Origin: Candidatus Woesearchaeota archaeon
GTDB taxonomy: Archaea; Nanobdellota; Nanobdellia; Woesearchaeales; WJKV01
Assembly (NCBI GenBank): GCA_019323355.1
Contig: JAHWHI010000117.1
Coordinates: forward strand, 1-13,876
Length of the DNA stretch: 13,876 nucleotides
Direction of reading: 5' to 3'
The first letter of the stretch is position 1. The number at the start of each line of letters is the position of its first letter. The notes under the pieces are model-generated. The model was not told the origin of the DNA. It saw only the letters and a program-made list of their open reading frames with translations, and searched no databases. Position numbers and translations under genes: made by a program. Shown here in pieces: positions 1 through 8,400 of this stretch.

Positions 1-9
1 AATCCCAAG

Positions 10-399
10 ATGGATGAGAAAAAAGGTGATGTTAAAAAACGAGGAAGGCCTGTGCAATCCCAGGTCAGGCAGAATATAATTGAGATTCTATATTATATAA
101 AGAAAGGTTATGGTTACGATATTTCCAGGATACATAATGCAGTGTTTCCAAGCGTCAGCATGAGAAATGTTTATTACCATCTAAAAAAAGGCGTGGAGAT
201 CGGGGAGATAAAAGTCCATAAGATAAAGAAAGAGGAAGGGGCGTATTCCTGGGGAAACTTCGTAGAGAAAACGTATTACACTCTTGGAGAGAATGCCAAC
301 CCAAAAGGGATAAGCAAGATCAAAGGATATCTCACGCGAAGAAAGAAAAAGATGAATGGGAATGGGGTCAATCCAGCCAGTTCACTCCAGGTTCAATAG
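10..399 (+). CDS. winged-helix DNA-binding protein with AT-hook-like N-terminus
   Basis: Probable sequence-specific DNA-binding protein or transcription regulator. A basic N-terminal stretch contains the AT-hook-like core KRGRP (residues 10-14). It is followed by a helix-rich winged-helix region (about 18-95) with the pattern GYGYDI, then SVSMRNVYYHLKKG as likely recognition helix, and a beta-wing ending in KTYYTLG. This resembles PadR/MarR-type wHTH proteins, but I cannot name a family. The C-terminal 30 residues are basic and probably disordered. There is no stop codon in this frame between the window start and the ATG, so the gene could begin further left. Its 3' end overlaps the convergent trmJ gene by 18 bases. 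No regulatory target is visible. Confidence 0.7.
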   Translation: MDEKKGDVKKRGRPVQSQVRQNIIEILYYIKKGYGYDISRIHNAVFPSVSMRNVYYHLKKGVEIGEIKVHKIKKEEGAYSWGNFVEKTYYTLGENANPKGISKIKGYLTRRKKKMNGNGVNPASSLQVQ

Positions 400-1092
400 T
401 TTCTTCATAAAGCCTATCAAGGCCATTGCTTCTCTTTTTGTAAGAAAGGATTTTCCGATCATCCTTTTCCAGACTTTTGCCTGTGTCTGTTTCTTTTCTT
501 CTGTTGCAAACTCCATGTTGTCCAGGATATTGTCAACAAGATCAAGCAGGACTTTTTTCTCTGCATCTGTCGCGAATTCAATATGCTCGTCTATCTTCTT
601 GTCTTTCGAGTGCTTGAACAATTCATAGAAGATTATTGCTGCTGCGTGGCTGGCGTTCAGCACAGGGTATTCTGGAAATGTAGGAATAGTGACCATGAAA
701 TCACAGAGGCTGATCTCGTGGTTGGTGAGACCGTCACCCTCTCTTCCGATCAGGATTGTTATTTTTGCATTGTTCTTCTTTGCTTCGAGTTCTGCGATCT
801 TTTCTGCGAGCTGCTCTATCCTTAGGGTCGATCTAGGAATGTTATAGTCGGTTCCTAAAGCGCTTGTGGTTCCGATAAGATAATCTGAATCAAGAAAATC
901 TATTGAAGAGACTGTCCTTGCATTTTCTATGATATACTTTGCATGCTTTGCTCTCTTCATCACCTCGTCTGACTTTGGGTCGCACTGGGGATTGATCAAT
1001 ATCAATTCCTTTAGATTGAAATTTGCCATTGATCTTGCAATAGCTCCTATATTCCCTTCCACTTTCGGTTCTAAAAAAGCGATCTGTATCAT
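382..1092 (-). CDS. trmJ: TrmJ-type tRNA 2'-O-methyltransferase (SPOUT)
   Basis: SPOUT-class, AdoMet-dependent RNA ribose methyltransferase. The archaeal TrmJ characterised in Sulfolobus methylates the 2'-OH of cytidine 32 in the tRNA anticodon loop; the same role is inferred here. Visible motifs are GNIGAIARSMANF (13-25, motif 1), LIGREGDGLTNHE (114-126, motif 2) and YPVLNASHAAAIIFYEL (142-158, motif 3), which together form the trefoil-knot cofactor and dimer site. A C-terminal helical extension (about 175-236) ending in LTKREAMALIGFMKKLL matches the usual TrmJ tail. The length of 236 is typical. The ATG at 1092 is supported by a TATA box 26-27 bases upstream, implying a leaderless mRNA transcribed separately from the upstream S2P gene. 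The stop codon lies inside the convergent gene's 3' end. Confidence 0.93.
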   Translation of the reverse strand: MIQIAFLEPKVEGNIGAIARSMANFNLKELILINPQCDPKSDEVMKRAKHAKYIIENARTVSSIDFLDSDYLIGTTSALGTDYNIPRSTLRIEQLAEKIAELEAKKNNAKITILIGREGDGLTNHEISLCDFMVTIPTFPEYPVLNASHAAAIIFYELFKHSKDKKIDEHIEFATDAEKKVLLDLVDNILDNMEFATEEKKQTQAKVWKRMIGKSFLTKREAMALIGFMKKLLNLE

Positions 1093-1113
1093 ACCTGTGT
1101 TCTATGAGAAACA

Positions 1114-1128
1114 GTTTATAAAACTTAT
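1114..1128 (-). promoter_or_regulatory. TATA box/BRE for trmJ
   Basis: Minus-strand ATAAGTTTTATAAAC. The TATA core is centred about 26.5 bases upstream of the trmJ ATG, predicting transcription start at or next to the start codon. It overlaps the stop codon of the S2P gene. The ATAAGYTTTATAAA form is shared with three other promoters in the window. Confidence 0.75.
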
Positions 1129-2297
1129 CGTAGAAGGAACGGTATAACAAATGCCGCGATTATCAGGAGAAGTGTGAACAGGCTGATCCCTGCCCATAGG
1201 TTTATTGCGAATTTCTTGTTCTTCCTGAATACACGCTCAAGGAATGTCCTCAATATCAGTCCACCGTCGACAGGGCCTAGCGGAAGAAGATTTGCCAGTC
1301 CTATGAAAAAGTTAAGGAAGAAAAGCCACAGGAACAATAACTTTAACCAATCAAAGAATGAACCAAAGGTCTCATTATAATACCTCCGTTCATTATTGAT
1401 ATTGGTTATCCCAAGATATGGTTTGTCTGGTTCTGTTGGATGGGGAACAGAGGTGATCGAATGCTCAACCTCGTCATTTGCAAATGTGATAATATCGCCT
1501 GGCTGCATTTTCTCAATCTCTTCCAGGAGAACAGTCGCGTCCAATGCCTGCCTGCCATTTACCTTATTATATGTAGTCATATCCTTGAAAGCAGGATAGG
1601 ATGGAACTGTCATGTTAGTTGAATTGAAGCTTATGCCTAACGGTTCAGTGGAGTTCAGGTATATCGGAGTGAGCAGGAACATGACAAGCAAAAGGAAGAT
1701 CACTCCAGTGACAATGTTCGAGACCGGGCCTGCTGCAAAAACAGAATATTTCTTTATGTCAGAGGCTTTTGCAAGCTTTTTCTCATCTGGCTCGACAAAA
1801 GCTGCTGGGATTATCGGGATAAGTGCTGCGAATAATGCGGGGCCGCTGCTCTTGATCTTGAACTTGTGCGCTATCGCGACAATACCGTGGCTGAACTCAT
1901 GGACAACAGCAAGGACAAAGATGCTGATTATCCAGTGCCAGAAACCAAGTTTTCCTAATCCAGGTATTGACAACAATCCTGGAAGCGCGATCTGCACACC
2001 TGCTTCTGTCGCGACCTCTGGATGCAGAATTATCTGAAAAATAAAATGGAACAGTGAGAAGAATACAAACAATACGCCAAGCACTCCTGCGACAAAAGCA
2101 ATATAACCCAGTATTATGACTGGCCTTCTGAATCTAGTACCTACAAATTTCATCAGCTTGACACCGAACTGTGTCTTGTACATTATGATATAGAACGGGA
2201 AAAATATCTTCTGGATAGTCGCATGTTTCTTAGTAGCGAAGAAAATAAGAGTTAAGATAAATAAAAAGATTATTGCAGTTATTAGCTCACTACTCAT
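1125..2297 (-). CDS. site-2 protease family zinc metalloprotease (M50)
   Basis: Intramembrane zinc protease of the S2P/M50 family, which cleaves membrane-embedded substrates such as regulators or signal-peptide remnants. The substrate cannot be read from the sequence. There is an N-terminal membrane helix (about 5-22) and another at 59-92. The catalytic HEFSH (133-137, HExxH) sits in a helix starting near 121. AAGPVSNIV (188-196) matches the conserved family loop preceding a helix (about 192-212). A PDZ-like segment (about 225-300) contains VNGRQALD and MQPGDII. A helix then leads to LPLGPVDGG (338-346), whose Asp is the third zinc ligand. A final hydrophobic helix (369-389) ends the protein. 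All catalytic elements are present. It follows L40e by 35 bases with no clear TATA box, so it is probably the last gene of the histone-aIF5A-L40e unit. Confidence 0.92.
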   Translation of the reverse strand: MSSELITAIIFLFILTLIFFATKKHATIQKIFFPFYIIMYKTQFGVKLMKFVGTRFRRPVIILGYIAFVAGVLGVLFVFFSLFHFIFQIILHPEVATEAGVQIALPGLLSIPGLGKLGFWHWIISIFVLAVVHEFSHGIVAIAHKFKIKSSGPALFAALIPIIPAAFVEPDEKKLAKASDIKKYSVFAAGPVSNIVTGVIFLLLVMFLLTPIYLNSTEPLGISFNSTNMTVPSYPAFKDMTTYNKVNGRQALDATVLLEEIEKMQPGDIITFANDEVEHSITSVPHPTEPDKPYLGITNINNERRYYNETFGSFFDWLKLLFLWLFFLNFFIGLANLLPLGPVDGGLILRTFLERVFRKNKKFAINLWAGISLFTLLLIIAAFVIPFLLR

Positions 2298-2333
2298 CTT
2301 TCACTTCTCTTTTTTTAAGTTACTATTTGAGCC

Positions 2334-2498
2334 CTATTTCTTCTTACGTTTAGGCCTTAGGAAAGTGCTCTTGCATTTCTTGCATTTAGCTTTTCCATCT
2401 AGAACCTTTCTCATAGATGTTCTGGTTTTAATCTTGCATCTCTTGCAAACAAAAACATTCTTGAACTGCCTTGCGTCTGCTTCATCAAATTTTGCCAT
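2334..2498 (-). CDS. rpl40e: 50S ribosomal protein L40e (54 aa)
   Basis: Small zinc-ribbon protein of the archaeal large ribosomal subunit. I translated this short frame directly. It begins MAKFDEADARQFKNVFVC, matching the typical archaeal L40e opening (MA-F-EAEAR), has two CxxC knuckles (C18/C21 and C39/C42) and ends FLRPKRKKK, close to the family's GLRPK ending. The spacing between knuckles is 17 residues, longer than the roughly 10 I recall for archaeal L40e. The ATG lies 5 bases beyond the aIF5A stop. The last bases of aIF5A (AAAGGT) may serve as ribosome-binding site, so translation is probably coupled. No promoter of its own is seen. Confidence 0.85.
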   Translation of the reverse strand: MAKFDEADARQFKNVFVCKRCKIKTRTSMRKVLDGKAKCKKCKSTFLRPKRKKK

Positions 2499-2503
2499 TT
2501 TCT

Positions 2504-2911
2504 TTAACCTTTGCTCTTAACCTGTTTCAGTACTTTATCATCAAGTATCACCCAGTACAGCACTTCGCATCCTGCTGTTACAGGACCGTTCTCAACATCT
2601 TCTGATATCTTGATATCAAATGTTTCGTATGTCTCCATGTCCATTATGTTTGCATGGTCATCTGTCACAGACAATACCTGCGCTGTTCTTTTATCAATGA
2701 TCGGGACTTCGACATTATCATGCCCTGGCATGACAATCTCTCTCTTCTTTTCATCAATTATTCCTACAGCCTCAAGACGGACCTTTGCATGACCGTGCTT
2801 TCCTGGCCTTGAAATCGAAATGTTTGTCACACGGCATGCTGCGCCGTCAATGACGATTGAGCTTCCTTTCTTTAAGGAGCCTACGGATTTTAATTCAGTT
2901 CCTCCTGCCAT
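2504..2911 (-). CDS. eif5A: translation initiation factor aIF5A
   Basis: Archaeal homologue of eIF5A/EF-P, which binds the ribosome E site and relieves stalling at proline-rich stretches. The N-terminal KOW-like domain carries the hypusination loop ISISRPGKHGHAKVRLE. Lys38 in GKHGHAK is the residue modified to deoxyhypusine or hypusine. The C-terminal OB domain (about 70-135) has the usual VEVPIIDKRTAQVL and MDMETYETFDI segments. The length of 135 is normal. The start is set by a strong Shine-Dalgarno run of five G (2919-2923) 7 bases before the ATG. It lies 22 bases after the histone stop, consistent with cotranscription. The modifying enzyme, deoxyhypusine synthase, is not in the window. 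Confidence 0.96.
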   Translation of the reverse strand: MAGGTELKSVGSLKKGSSIVIDGAACRVTNISISRPGKHGHAKVRLEAVGIIDEKKREIVMPGHDNVEVPIIDKRTAQVLSVTDDHANIMDMETYETFDIKISEDVENGPVTAGCEVLYWVILDDKVLKQVKSKG

Positions 2912-2933
2912 AATACTTCCCCCTTTAAAATTG

Positions 2934-3146
2934 TCAGTGCTTTGCAGCTAGCTTAATATCAGCTGCTTTTATAGTTTTCCTACCAGAGTGGACAGCAAGC
3001 TCGTTTGCCTTCTTTGAGATCTTCTCGCCGATTTCTTCTAAAATGTCTTTTAGAGCAACTTTGGCGTCTTCTGATACCCTGGATGCACCAGCAGAATGCA
3101 TTATCTTCTCCATTGCTGCTAAAGGTAAGATTTTTTTCTTGTTCAT
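2934..3146 (-). CDS. archaeal histone (HMf-type)
   Basis: DNA-wrapping histone of 70 residues made of a single histone fold: helix 1 around LPLAAMEKIMHSAG, loop ASRVSEDA, long helix 2 (29-52), loop HSGRKTIK, helix 3 AADIKLAAKH. Residues matching those that support dimer-dimer stacking in HMfB are present: L50, H53 and D63 at the four-helix interface and G20 at the position of HMfB Gly16. The RKT loop (56-58) and R23 contact DNA in the family. This predicts a protein able to form extended hypernucleosome-like polymers, which is inference. There is no C-terminal tail beyond the fold, and four extra residues at the N-terminus include a KKK. The SD AGAGGGG (3154-3160) lies 7 bases before the ATG, and a TATA box sits at 3191-3202, giving a short leader. 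Confidence 0.96.
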   Translation of the reverse strand: MNKKKILPLAAMEKIMHSAGASRVSEDAKVALKDILEEIGEKISKKANELAVHSGRKTIKAADIKLAAKH

Positions 3147-3190
3147 TTTAAAACCCCTCTTTTATAACTATATTTTTCAAAAGAGAAGAA

Positions 3191-3202
3191 TTATTTATAA
3201 AG
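3191..3202 (-). promoter_or_regulatory. TATA box for histone operon
   Basis: Minus-strand CTTTATAAATAA, centred about 50 bases upstream of the histone ATG. Transcription would start near 3170, leaving a leader of about 25 bases that contains the GAGGGG Shine-Dalgarno site. It lies just after the stop codon of the HTH/Zn-ribbon gene, separating the two transcription units. A second weaker TTATAAAAG (3159-3167) is too close to the ATG to be the main box. Confidence 0.7.
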
Positions 3203-3229
3203 ATTGCGGTTTAGAGGCAGATTTGGGGT

Positions 3230-3505
3230 TTATTCAATCCAATAAACAGCTCCCTGGACCCACTCGCTCTTGCATTTGGGGCATCTTGAAGGCACGTTTA
3301 TCTTTGATCTTTCCCTGAAGACAAAACCGCAGTGCTTGCAGAAAGCAGGATCTCTTTTCAGTTTCTTTGGCTTGATTGATTTCTCGATATGCTGGAGATC
3401 CTCCTCGATCCTGTGGACCTCGACACGGAACATGTTTGCCAGCTGCTGTATGCTGTATTTTTCTTTTTTCAGAAGTTCTTTTATTTGTTCTCGTTCAGTC
3501 AGCAC
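3230..3505 (-). CDS. HTH plus Zn-ribbon predicted transcriptional regulator (COG3357-like)
   Basis: Small predicted DNA-binding protein. The N-terminal helix-turn-helix (about 4-45; YSIQQLANMFRVEVHRIEEDL) is followed by a basic linker (KPKKLKRD) and a C-terminal zinc ribbon with C56xxC59 and C75xxC78. This architecture matches the archaeal family of HTH domains fused to a Zn ribbon. The start is a GTG at 3505: a strong Shine-Dalgarno AGGTGG lies 7 bases upstream and the gene overlaps the SprT-like gene's stop by 11 bases, so it is translationally coupled to it. The targets are unknown. It may act on the same operon or more widely. Confidence 0.8.
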   Translation of the reverse strand: MLTEREQIKELLKKEKYSIQQLANMFRVEVHRIEEDLQHIEKSIKPKKLKRDPAFCKHCGFVFRERSKINVPSRCPKCKSEWVQGAVYWIE

Positions 3506-4247
3506 CGAAGATCCACCTCTTGAGACTGAACTGGCTTCCTATCTTTTTATGTTTTTCTCTTTCTTCCCTGTTTTTGACAACAATATCCCGTGGTTTTCTT
3601 TTCCATCGCAGAAAATCTTCGATGGCTTTCTCCATTTTCTTTGCATCAGGGAATTCTTTCTCTTTTTGTTTGAACTTTGCAGTATGGTGATAACTTTTTG
3701 TTGCAGTTGATTTGAATTTAACTTTCTTGTGAAGCATCTCGTGATACATCACATAATCAAGCAGTCCTTCTGGAGCGTTCTGGAAAAATTTGCTTATCGT
3801 GATAGTGTCTGTCTGGTAATTGTAGGAACCTAATGTCCGTTTCGAGAAACCGCCCCATTCAAGATTCGGCTGTTCGATCGTGTTGAAGAAAAAAGTTTCA
3901 TTCACTTTCCAAAAACACTGCTCAAGCATAGGATCTGTCTTTGTCTTTGGGATTGATTTGTGGAGATTTTTTATGAACGAATTATAGAGATCAATGTTCA
4001 TCGTGCTTTTGGTGAACCTTTTTCTCTGATGGTTTCTTGTTATCTTTAACAGAAGATGCTGGATCAATCCTTTTTGTATTGTTCTGTCGACATCCCTCCA
4101 CTGCTTGCTGAGACTGAAGGATAAAGTATCTCCCTTTTTGACAACATTCGCATTGTACGCGCTAAATCTTCCAGAATATTTCAGGGTCAGGTTCGGCATC
4201 TCTTTTCCAGGAAAAAGTTCGGAAAAAGATTCTTCTGCAAGTTTCAT
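3495..4247 (-). CDS. SprT-like zinc metalloprotease domain protein
   Basis: Putative zinc-dependent peptidase. The catalytic helix is YHEMLHKK (168-175), with HEMLH (169-173) as the HExxH motif. A second histidine pair, YHHTAKF (186-192), supplies the likely third zinc ligand, the layout seen in SprT/Spartan-like domains, which in eukaryotes degrade DNA-protein crosslinks. The N-terminal 150 residues have a mixed alpha/beta pattern (FSEL, LKYSGRFSAYNANV, DTLSFSLSKQW) typical of archaeal SprT-like proteins. The C-terminal 40 residues are very basic and could bind nucleic acid. The function in DNA-protein crosslink repair is inferred only from the fold. It is the first gene of a two-gene unit with the HTH/Zn-ribbon protein, with a TATA-like box about 28 bases before the ATG. 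Confidence 0.72.
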   Translation of the reverse strand: MKLAEESFSELFPGKEMPNLTLKYSGRFSAYNANVVKKGDTLSFSLSKQWRDVDRTIQKGLIQHLLLKITRNHQRKRFTKSTMNIDLYNSFIKNLHKSIPKTKTDPMLEQCFWKVNETFFFNTIEQPNLEWGGFSKRTLGSYNYQTDTITISKFFQNAPEGLLDYVMYHEMLHKKVKFKSTATKSYHHTAKFKQKEKEFPDAKKMEKAIEDFLRWKRKPRDIVVKNREEREKHKKIGSQFSLKRWIFGAD

Positions 4248-4269
4248 GATCTCAAAAGATTGAAGAAGT

Positions 4270-4279
4270 CATATATTAA
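4270..4279 (-). promoter_or_regulatory. TATA-like box for SprT-like gene
   Basis: Minus-strand TTAATATATG, centred about 28 bases upstream of the ATG at 4247, consistent with a leaderless transcript. It is weaker than the TTTATAAA boxes elsewhere in the window. Confidence 0.5.
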
Positions 4280-4293
4280 CTTTTGTTTTGTCA

Positions 4294-5394
4294 TCAGCCT
4301 GTGATAGGAAACCTTAGGATCGCTGCGACCTTTCCCAGGTCCCTCAACTGGACACCTTCCCGTGTCTCTGTTGAAATAATCTGAACATTTGTGTTGAACT
4401 GTTTGGCAATCTTTTCCAGCTCTTCTGTGATGCTCTCATCCAGGGCCTCTGACACCAATAATGTTTCAACAGCCCCCATCTCCAGTGCTCTCTTGACCTC
4501 TGCAAGACCGTATGCGACTTTTTCGATCTGCGTCGCTAGCATGTTCAGGAATTTCATAACAATCTCTTTTTCTCCTGCGATCGCCTCCTCTGCAAGGATG
4601 TCCTGCGATTTCTCAAGCAATTCCTGGATGCCGAACTCGTCAGTGTAAGTCAGGTCGCGGATCGCGATTATTTTTTTCTTGATACCGTCTATCATTGCAT
4701 TGCTGTCAATAAAATCCTGTTTTGTCCTTCCAGGACCGCCGATGATAATGCCTTTTAGATTCTCCTTCTGGAAATATTCTTTTTTCATCATGTCCCCTAC
4801 CTTCTTGAAGAACTCGTTGGCAGCAATATCCCTTAACCTGGAGAAACGCATAGCGCTCTGACCGCCAGCCCTTGTCTTTCCAGGAACATTTGATGTTGCT
4901 GAGGACAATATCTGTATTGACTTGCCTTTCAGGAGAGCTAAAGTGGCTTCTCTCTTGTCCATTGTGACCAGGCCATAACATTCTTTGATCTCCAGCTGGT
5001 CCATCAGCGGCTCCAGGACAAAAGTCTTGTCGCAACGGTAGATCCTCTGGGTTATTGGGGAAGGCGGTTCAATACTGAAAACCTGGTAGTCTGCTTTTCC
5101 TTCCACCTCTGAAATGTTTCCTGAGAAGATCGCAATGCCGTTAGGAGGGGTACGTCCGATGATCTTAAGATGCTGGATCATACGCTCTAAAGCTGAAAGA
5201 ACATTCTTTCTTGTGCTTGTTGATTTTATGTTTGTGGCAGTTCCCTGTTCGTCCAAGATCTGTGTCATGACCTTGTTTATGTCATAACCTGCAGGAATGT
5301 ATACACTAACTAATTCTGTGTGTCTTCCTTTGACACCCTCAAGTTTCTTAAGAAATTTCTTAAGTTTGTACCTTTGTGTTTCATCAGCTGCCAT
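4294..5394 (-). CDS. prf1: peptide chain release factor aRF1 (compact form)
   Basis: Class I release factor that reads all stop codons and triggers peptide release. Domain 1 carries the stop-recognition motifs TNIKS (54-58) and YRCDKTF (119-125). Domain 2 carries the catalytic GGQ (177-179) in RAGGQSAMRFSRLR. Domain 3 (about 200-366) contains IIIGGPGRTKQDF and ends IISTETREGVQL...AAILRF, as in the family. The protein has 366 residues against roughly 410-425 in well-known archaea. The missing part is between VETLLVSEALDE (309-320) and SITEELEKIAKQF (321-333), where the domain 3 minidomain with its CxxC zinc elements normally sits. All catalytic motifs are intact, so it should function. The ATG lies 27 bases from a TATA box, so the mRNA is leaderless. 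Confidence 0.95.
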   Translation of the reverse strand: MAADETQRYKLKKFLKKLEGVKGRHTELVSVYIPAGYDINKVMTQILDEQGTATNIKSTSTRKNVLSALERMIQHLKIIGRTPPNGIAIFSGNISEVEGKADYQVFSIEPPSPITQRIYRCDKTFVLEPLMDQLEIKECYGLVTMDKREATLALLKGKSIQILSSATSNVPGKTRAGGQSAMRFSRLRDIAANEFFKKVGDMMKKEYFQKENLKGIIIGGPGRTKQDFIDSNAMIDGIKKKIIAIRDLTYTDEFGIQELLEKSQDILAEEAIAGEKEIVMKFLNMLATQIEKVAYGLAEVKRALEMGAVETLLVSEALDESITEELEKIAKQFNTNVQIISTETREGVQLRDLGKVAAILRFPITG

Positions 5395-5416
5395 GTTCTC
5401 AACAGGGTAAAGTGCG

Positions 5417-5427
5417 ATATATAAAGG
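5417..5427 (-). promoter_or_regulatory. TATA box for aRF1 gene
   Basis: Minus-strand CCTTTATATAT, preceded by purine-rich CAGAAA as a BRE-like element. The core is centred about 27.5 bases before the ATG at 5394, so the transcript should be leaderless. Confidence 0.75.
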
Positions 5428-5448
5428 TTTCTGTAGAAGGAATACTAG

Positions 5449-8400
5449 TTAAAAAATAAGTCTTGTAAAGAAATTGAAAACTTTTGAAAGGAAACCAGGT
5501 GTTTCTTCTGCGTCCAATTTATCTTCAGTCACAGCTACAGGATCGTCCTGTTCAGAAAAGCCTGAGACAATAATGTTCCACTGCTTCTCTATTTCATTTG
5601 CGTCATCGCTAACAACAACTTTGATCTTGTACTCTCCTTCCTGGTCTGGAACAAACTTTATTGAGGATTCTTTTCCAGCTTCCACTGATTCTTCAAGCGC
5701 TAATTTGTCATCGATGTACCATTCTACCTTCAGGCTGTCTGAATCAAGATCCATTAGCTTTATCTTGTACTCTTCTGTCTCTCCGACTTTGATCCGGGCC
5801 CGATTCTCGCTGAAATCATCGAACATTGGCGCTGTGCCAGAACATCTCTCACCTTCAATGATTATCTTTTCATAGTGGTTTAATGATTTGTCGTCTGATT
5901 CAACATTTATGATAAGGCTTAGTTCTTCTTCATCAATGCAATCAGGAAGCTTAAGGTTCAGGTTGAACTCTTCCTGTTTTCCAACTTCGATGTCTATTCC
6001 TGAGACTGTCTGTGTCGCGATTCCCAGGCTGGGGATTGTTATTGCAACACGTACACCCTCTTGTTTCTTTAGCCCGATATTATCCAAAGTAAGCTCAACA
6101 TTAAGTGTGTCACCAGCATTATAATTTTCTTTCATGTTTATCCTTGAAAAATCCAGACCTGAAGAAGTTATTTTTGGCTGGCCGATTATGTATACCAAAG
6201 GCTCTAGCTCTGTGAGAGGACATTTTATTGTAAGTTCCTCTGAATCTGAGTTCTTCTCAGTGATTGTAAAAAGAGCGCCGCTTCTTGTTCTTCCTTCTCT
6301 TAAATTATCTCTTGTGCTCTTCAGCTTGAGATCATCCTGCGAGGAAAGTTTCAGATTGATATGCCTGTTGTTATCTTCAATATATATTGTGAAATCAATC
6401 TCTTCATCTTCTGAAACACCTTCTAGCTTGTGCGCTGGAAGTGTCATCTTGAAATTTATCACGTCTCCTGGCTCTTCTGTGTTTCCAATGTCCAACAGGA
6501 TACCGCCTTTTGCAACAATCTTTGTCCTTGATTTTGAGATTGCGCCATCTGCATTAAGGTCGATTGCCAGGCTATAGTCTGGAGACATGCCGACATAGAA
6601 CTTGTATCTTGCTGTTCCAAATGTCAAAGTTCCTGTTGCATCAACTCCAGGAGTTCCTGTGTAGGATGCTTCGAACATTCTTCCACCAAGATCGACAAAT
6701 GTTATCTTCTTCTCATTAGGCTTGATCTTTTCGTATGAAATTATCTGTGTTGTTCCGTCTTCTGCTTCTGAATCTGTCAGTATGAAAAAATCCTCCTGTT
6801 TGATGTTGAAATGCTTTTCATCAAGGGATTCTATGAAATGAAGACTGAAAAGATCGTCTCCATAGTGCATCCTTTTCTTATCAAAGTATATCAAAGGGAT
6901 TGAATAATATTGCCCGTTATTGTTCTGGAACTCCAGTTCGTATCCTTCTTCTCCGCCTTCTGGACGTGTGAATTTGATAGTACTGTCGTCCTGTGTTGTC
7001 AGACCCTGGAAATAGATATCAAAATTATCACTAAGAAAAGCGTCTTTATTGTCACTATCCTTTTTTCCAAGAAATTCCTTCAACGAAGTCTGTACTGGAA
7101 CATAATAGTCTGTGTAAGCTTCAAGTTTGTATGCTATGCTGTTGATGCTTAACTGTGTATTGTTGTTTATCAGCTGAGCCTTGATCCTTGGGTTTGAGCC
7201 TTTTATATTCTCTCCGTTTATTTCAACAGACCTGCTCGAGAAATCATTGTCTGCAAAATTGTCCTCTAGTTCTATTCTTTTTGTCCCAAGGAAAAGTTCT
7301 ACATAATCAGGACGTCCTTCTTCATCTATTAGTTCAAGTTCATTTACTGCGACTATGAAATCCAATTGATCAACAAGCTCAACTTCGCCCTGTTTCATAT
7401 TTTTTATCAGGATGTCATTTATCCTGAAGGTTACTGTTGTTTCATTATGATCATCATTCAATCTTATTACTAAAAGTTCGAGATATATCTTTTTTCCGTC
7501 AACATAGAAAGTTCTTACCTCGCCTTCTCTCAGGCTTGACAAGGATTCTCCTTTTGTAAGCTCAAGCTCTAATTCATTACCATCGACTTCTGCTCTTGAA
7601 ATTATGTAGTTTTCACCCATGATCTGAAGGATCTCTCCTTCTATGTCTAAGCTGTCATCATCAATGTTGCTCTCGAATGGAGTTAAAAATTCTAATTCAT
7701 ATGTGAAAATATCTTTTCCATTGTCAAAGAAAAGGTAATCAGCCAATTCATTATTATCATCAAAATCATAGATGACTGAAGTGTGCAGTTTTCTTCCTGC
7801 TCTGATGTCAGAGTCCAGGAATTCTTTATCTCCTAAAGTTATTGTCTGCTTGTATCTTTGTCTGTCACTCTCAGAGCTGAAGTATCTTGTTTTTAGGATG
7901 TCAAGATTCTCTTCTCTGACCAGTTCAAGGATCTGGTTGATCGGCTGGTTTAGCCTTAAGTAATCATCGCCAGCAGGCCTTGTCTCCAATGACTGCCTTA
8001 CCTGCAGTACACCTTTGTTGAAGGATTCTGAAGCGTCTTTTATGAAAATCAGTTTTTCATATTCATTGTTTCTTTCCAAGCTTTCAAGGATAATGTTGTC
8101 GATGTCTGCTCTGACTTCTACTCTGTTGCTGCCTTTATGCTCTGGCTGGTCAAACTTGTACTGAAATTCTCCATGAACTTTTTCTCCTGGCCTTAGCTTT
8201 CCAGGATCAAAATCATTTGTAGCTATGCTTCTCTGGCCTGTGTCCTTTCCATTGATGAAAAGTCCTACTTCTACTGGATCATAAATATTCAGGTCACCTA
8301 CGTTTTCTACTGTATAGAATATTGTAACATCCTGCCCTAATTTAGGATTTGAAGGAAAGAAGTCCATGCTTCTCACTTTCAGATCTGGCCTCAAGACATC

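Noticed and set aside
6134..6577. 147-codon plus-strand frame within the surface-protein gene
   Set aside because: Serine-rich antisense shadow of a gene with signal peptide and domains.
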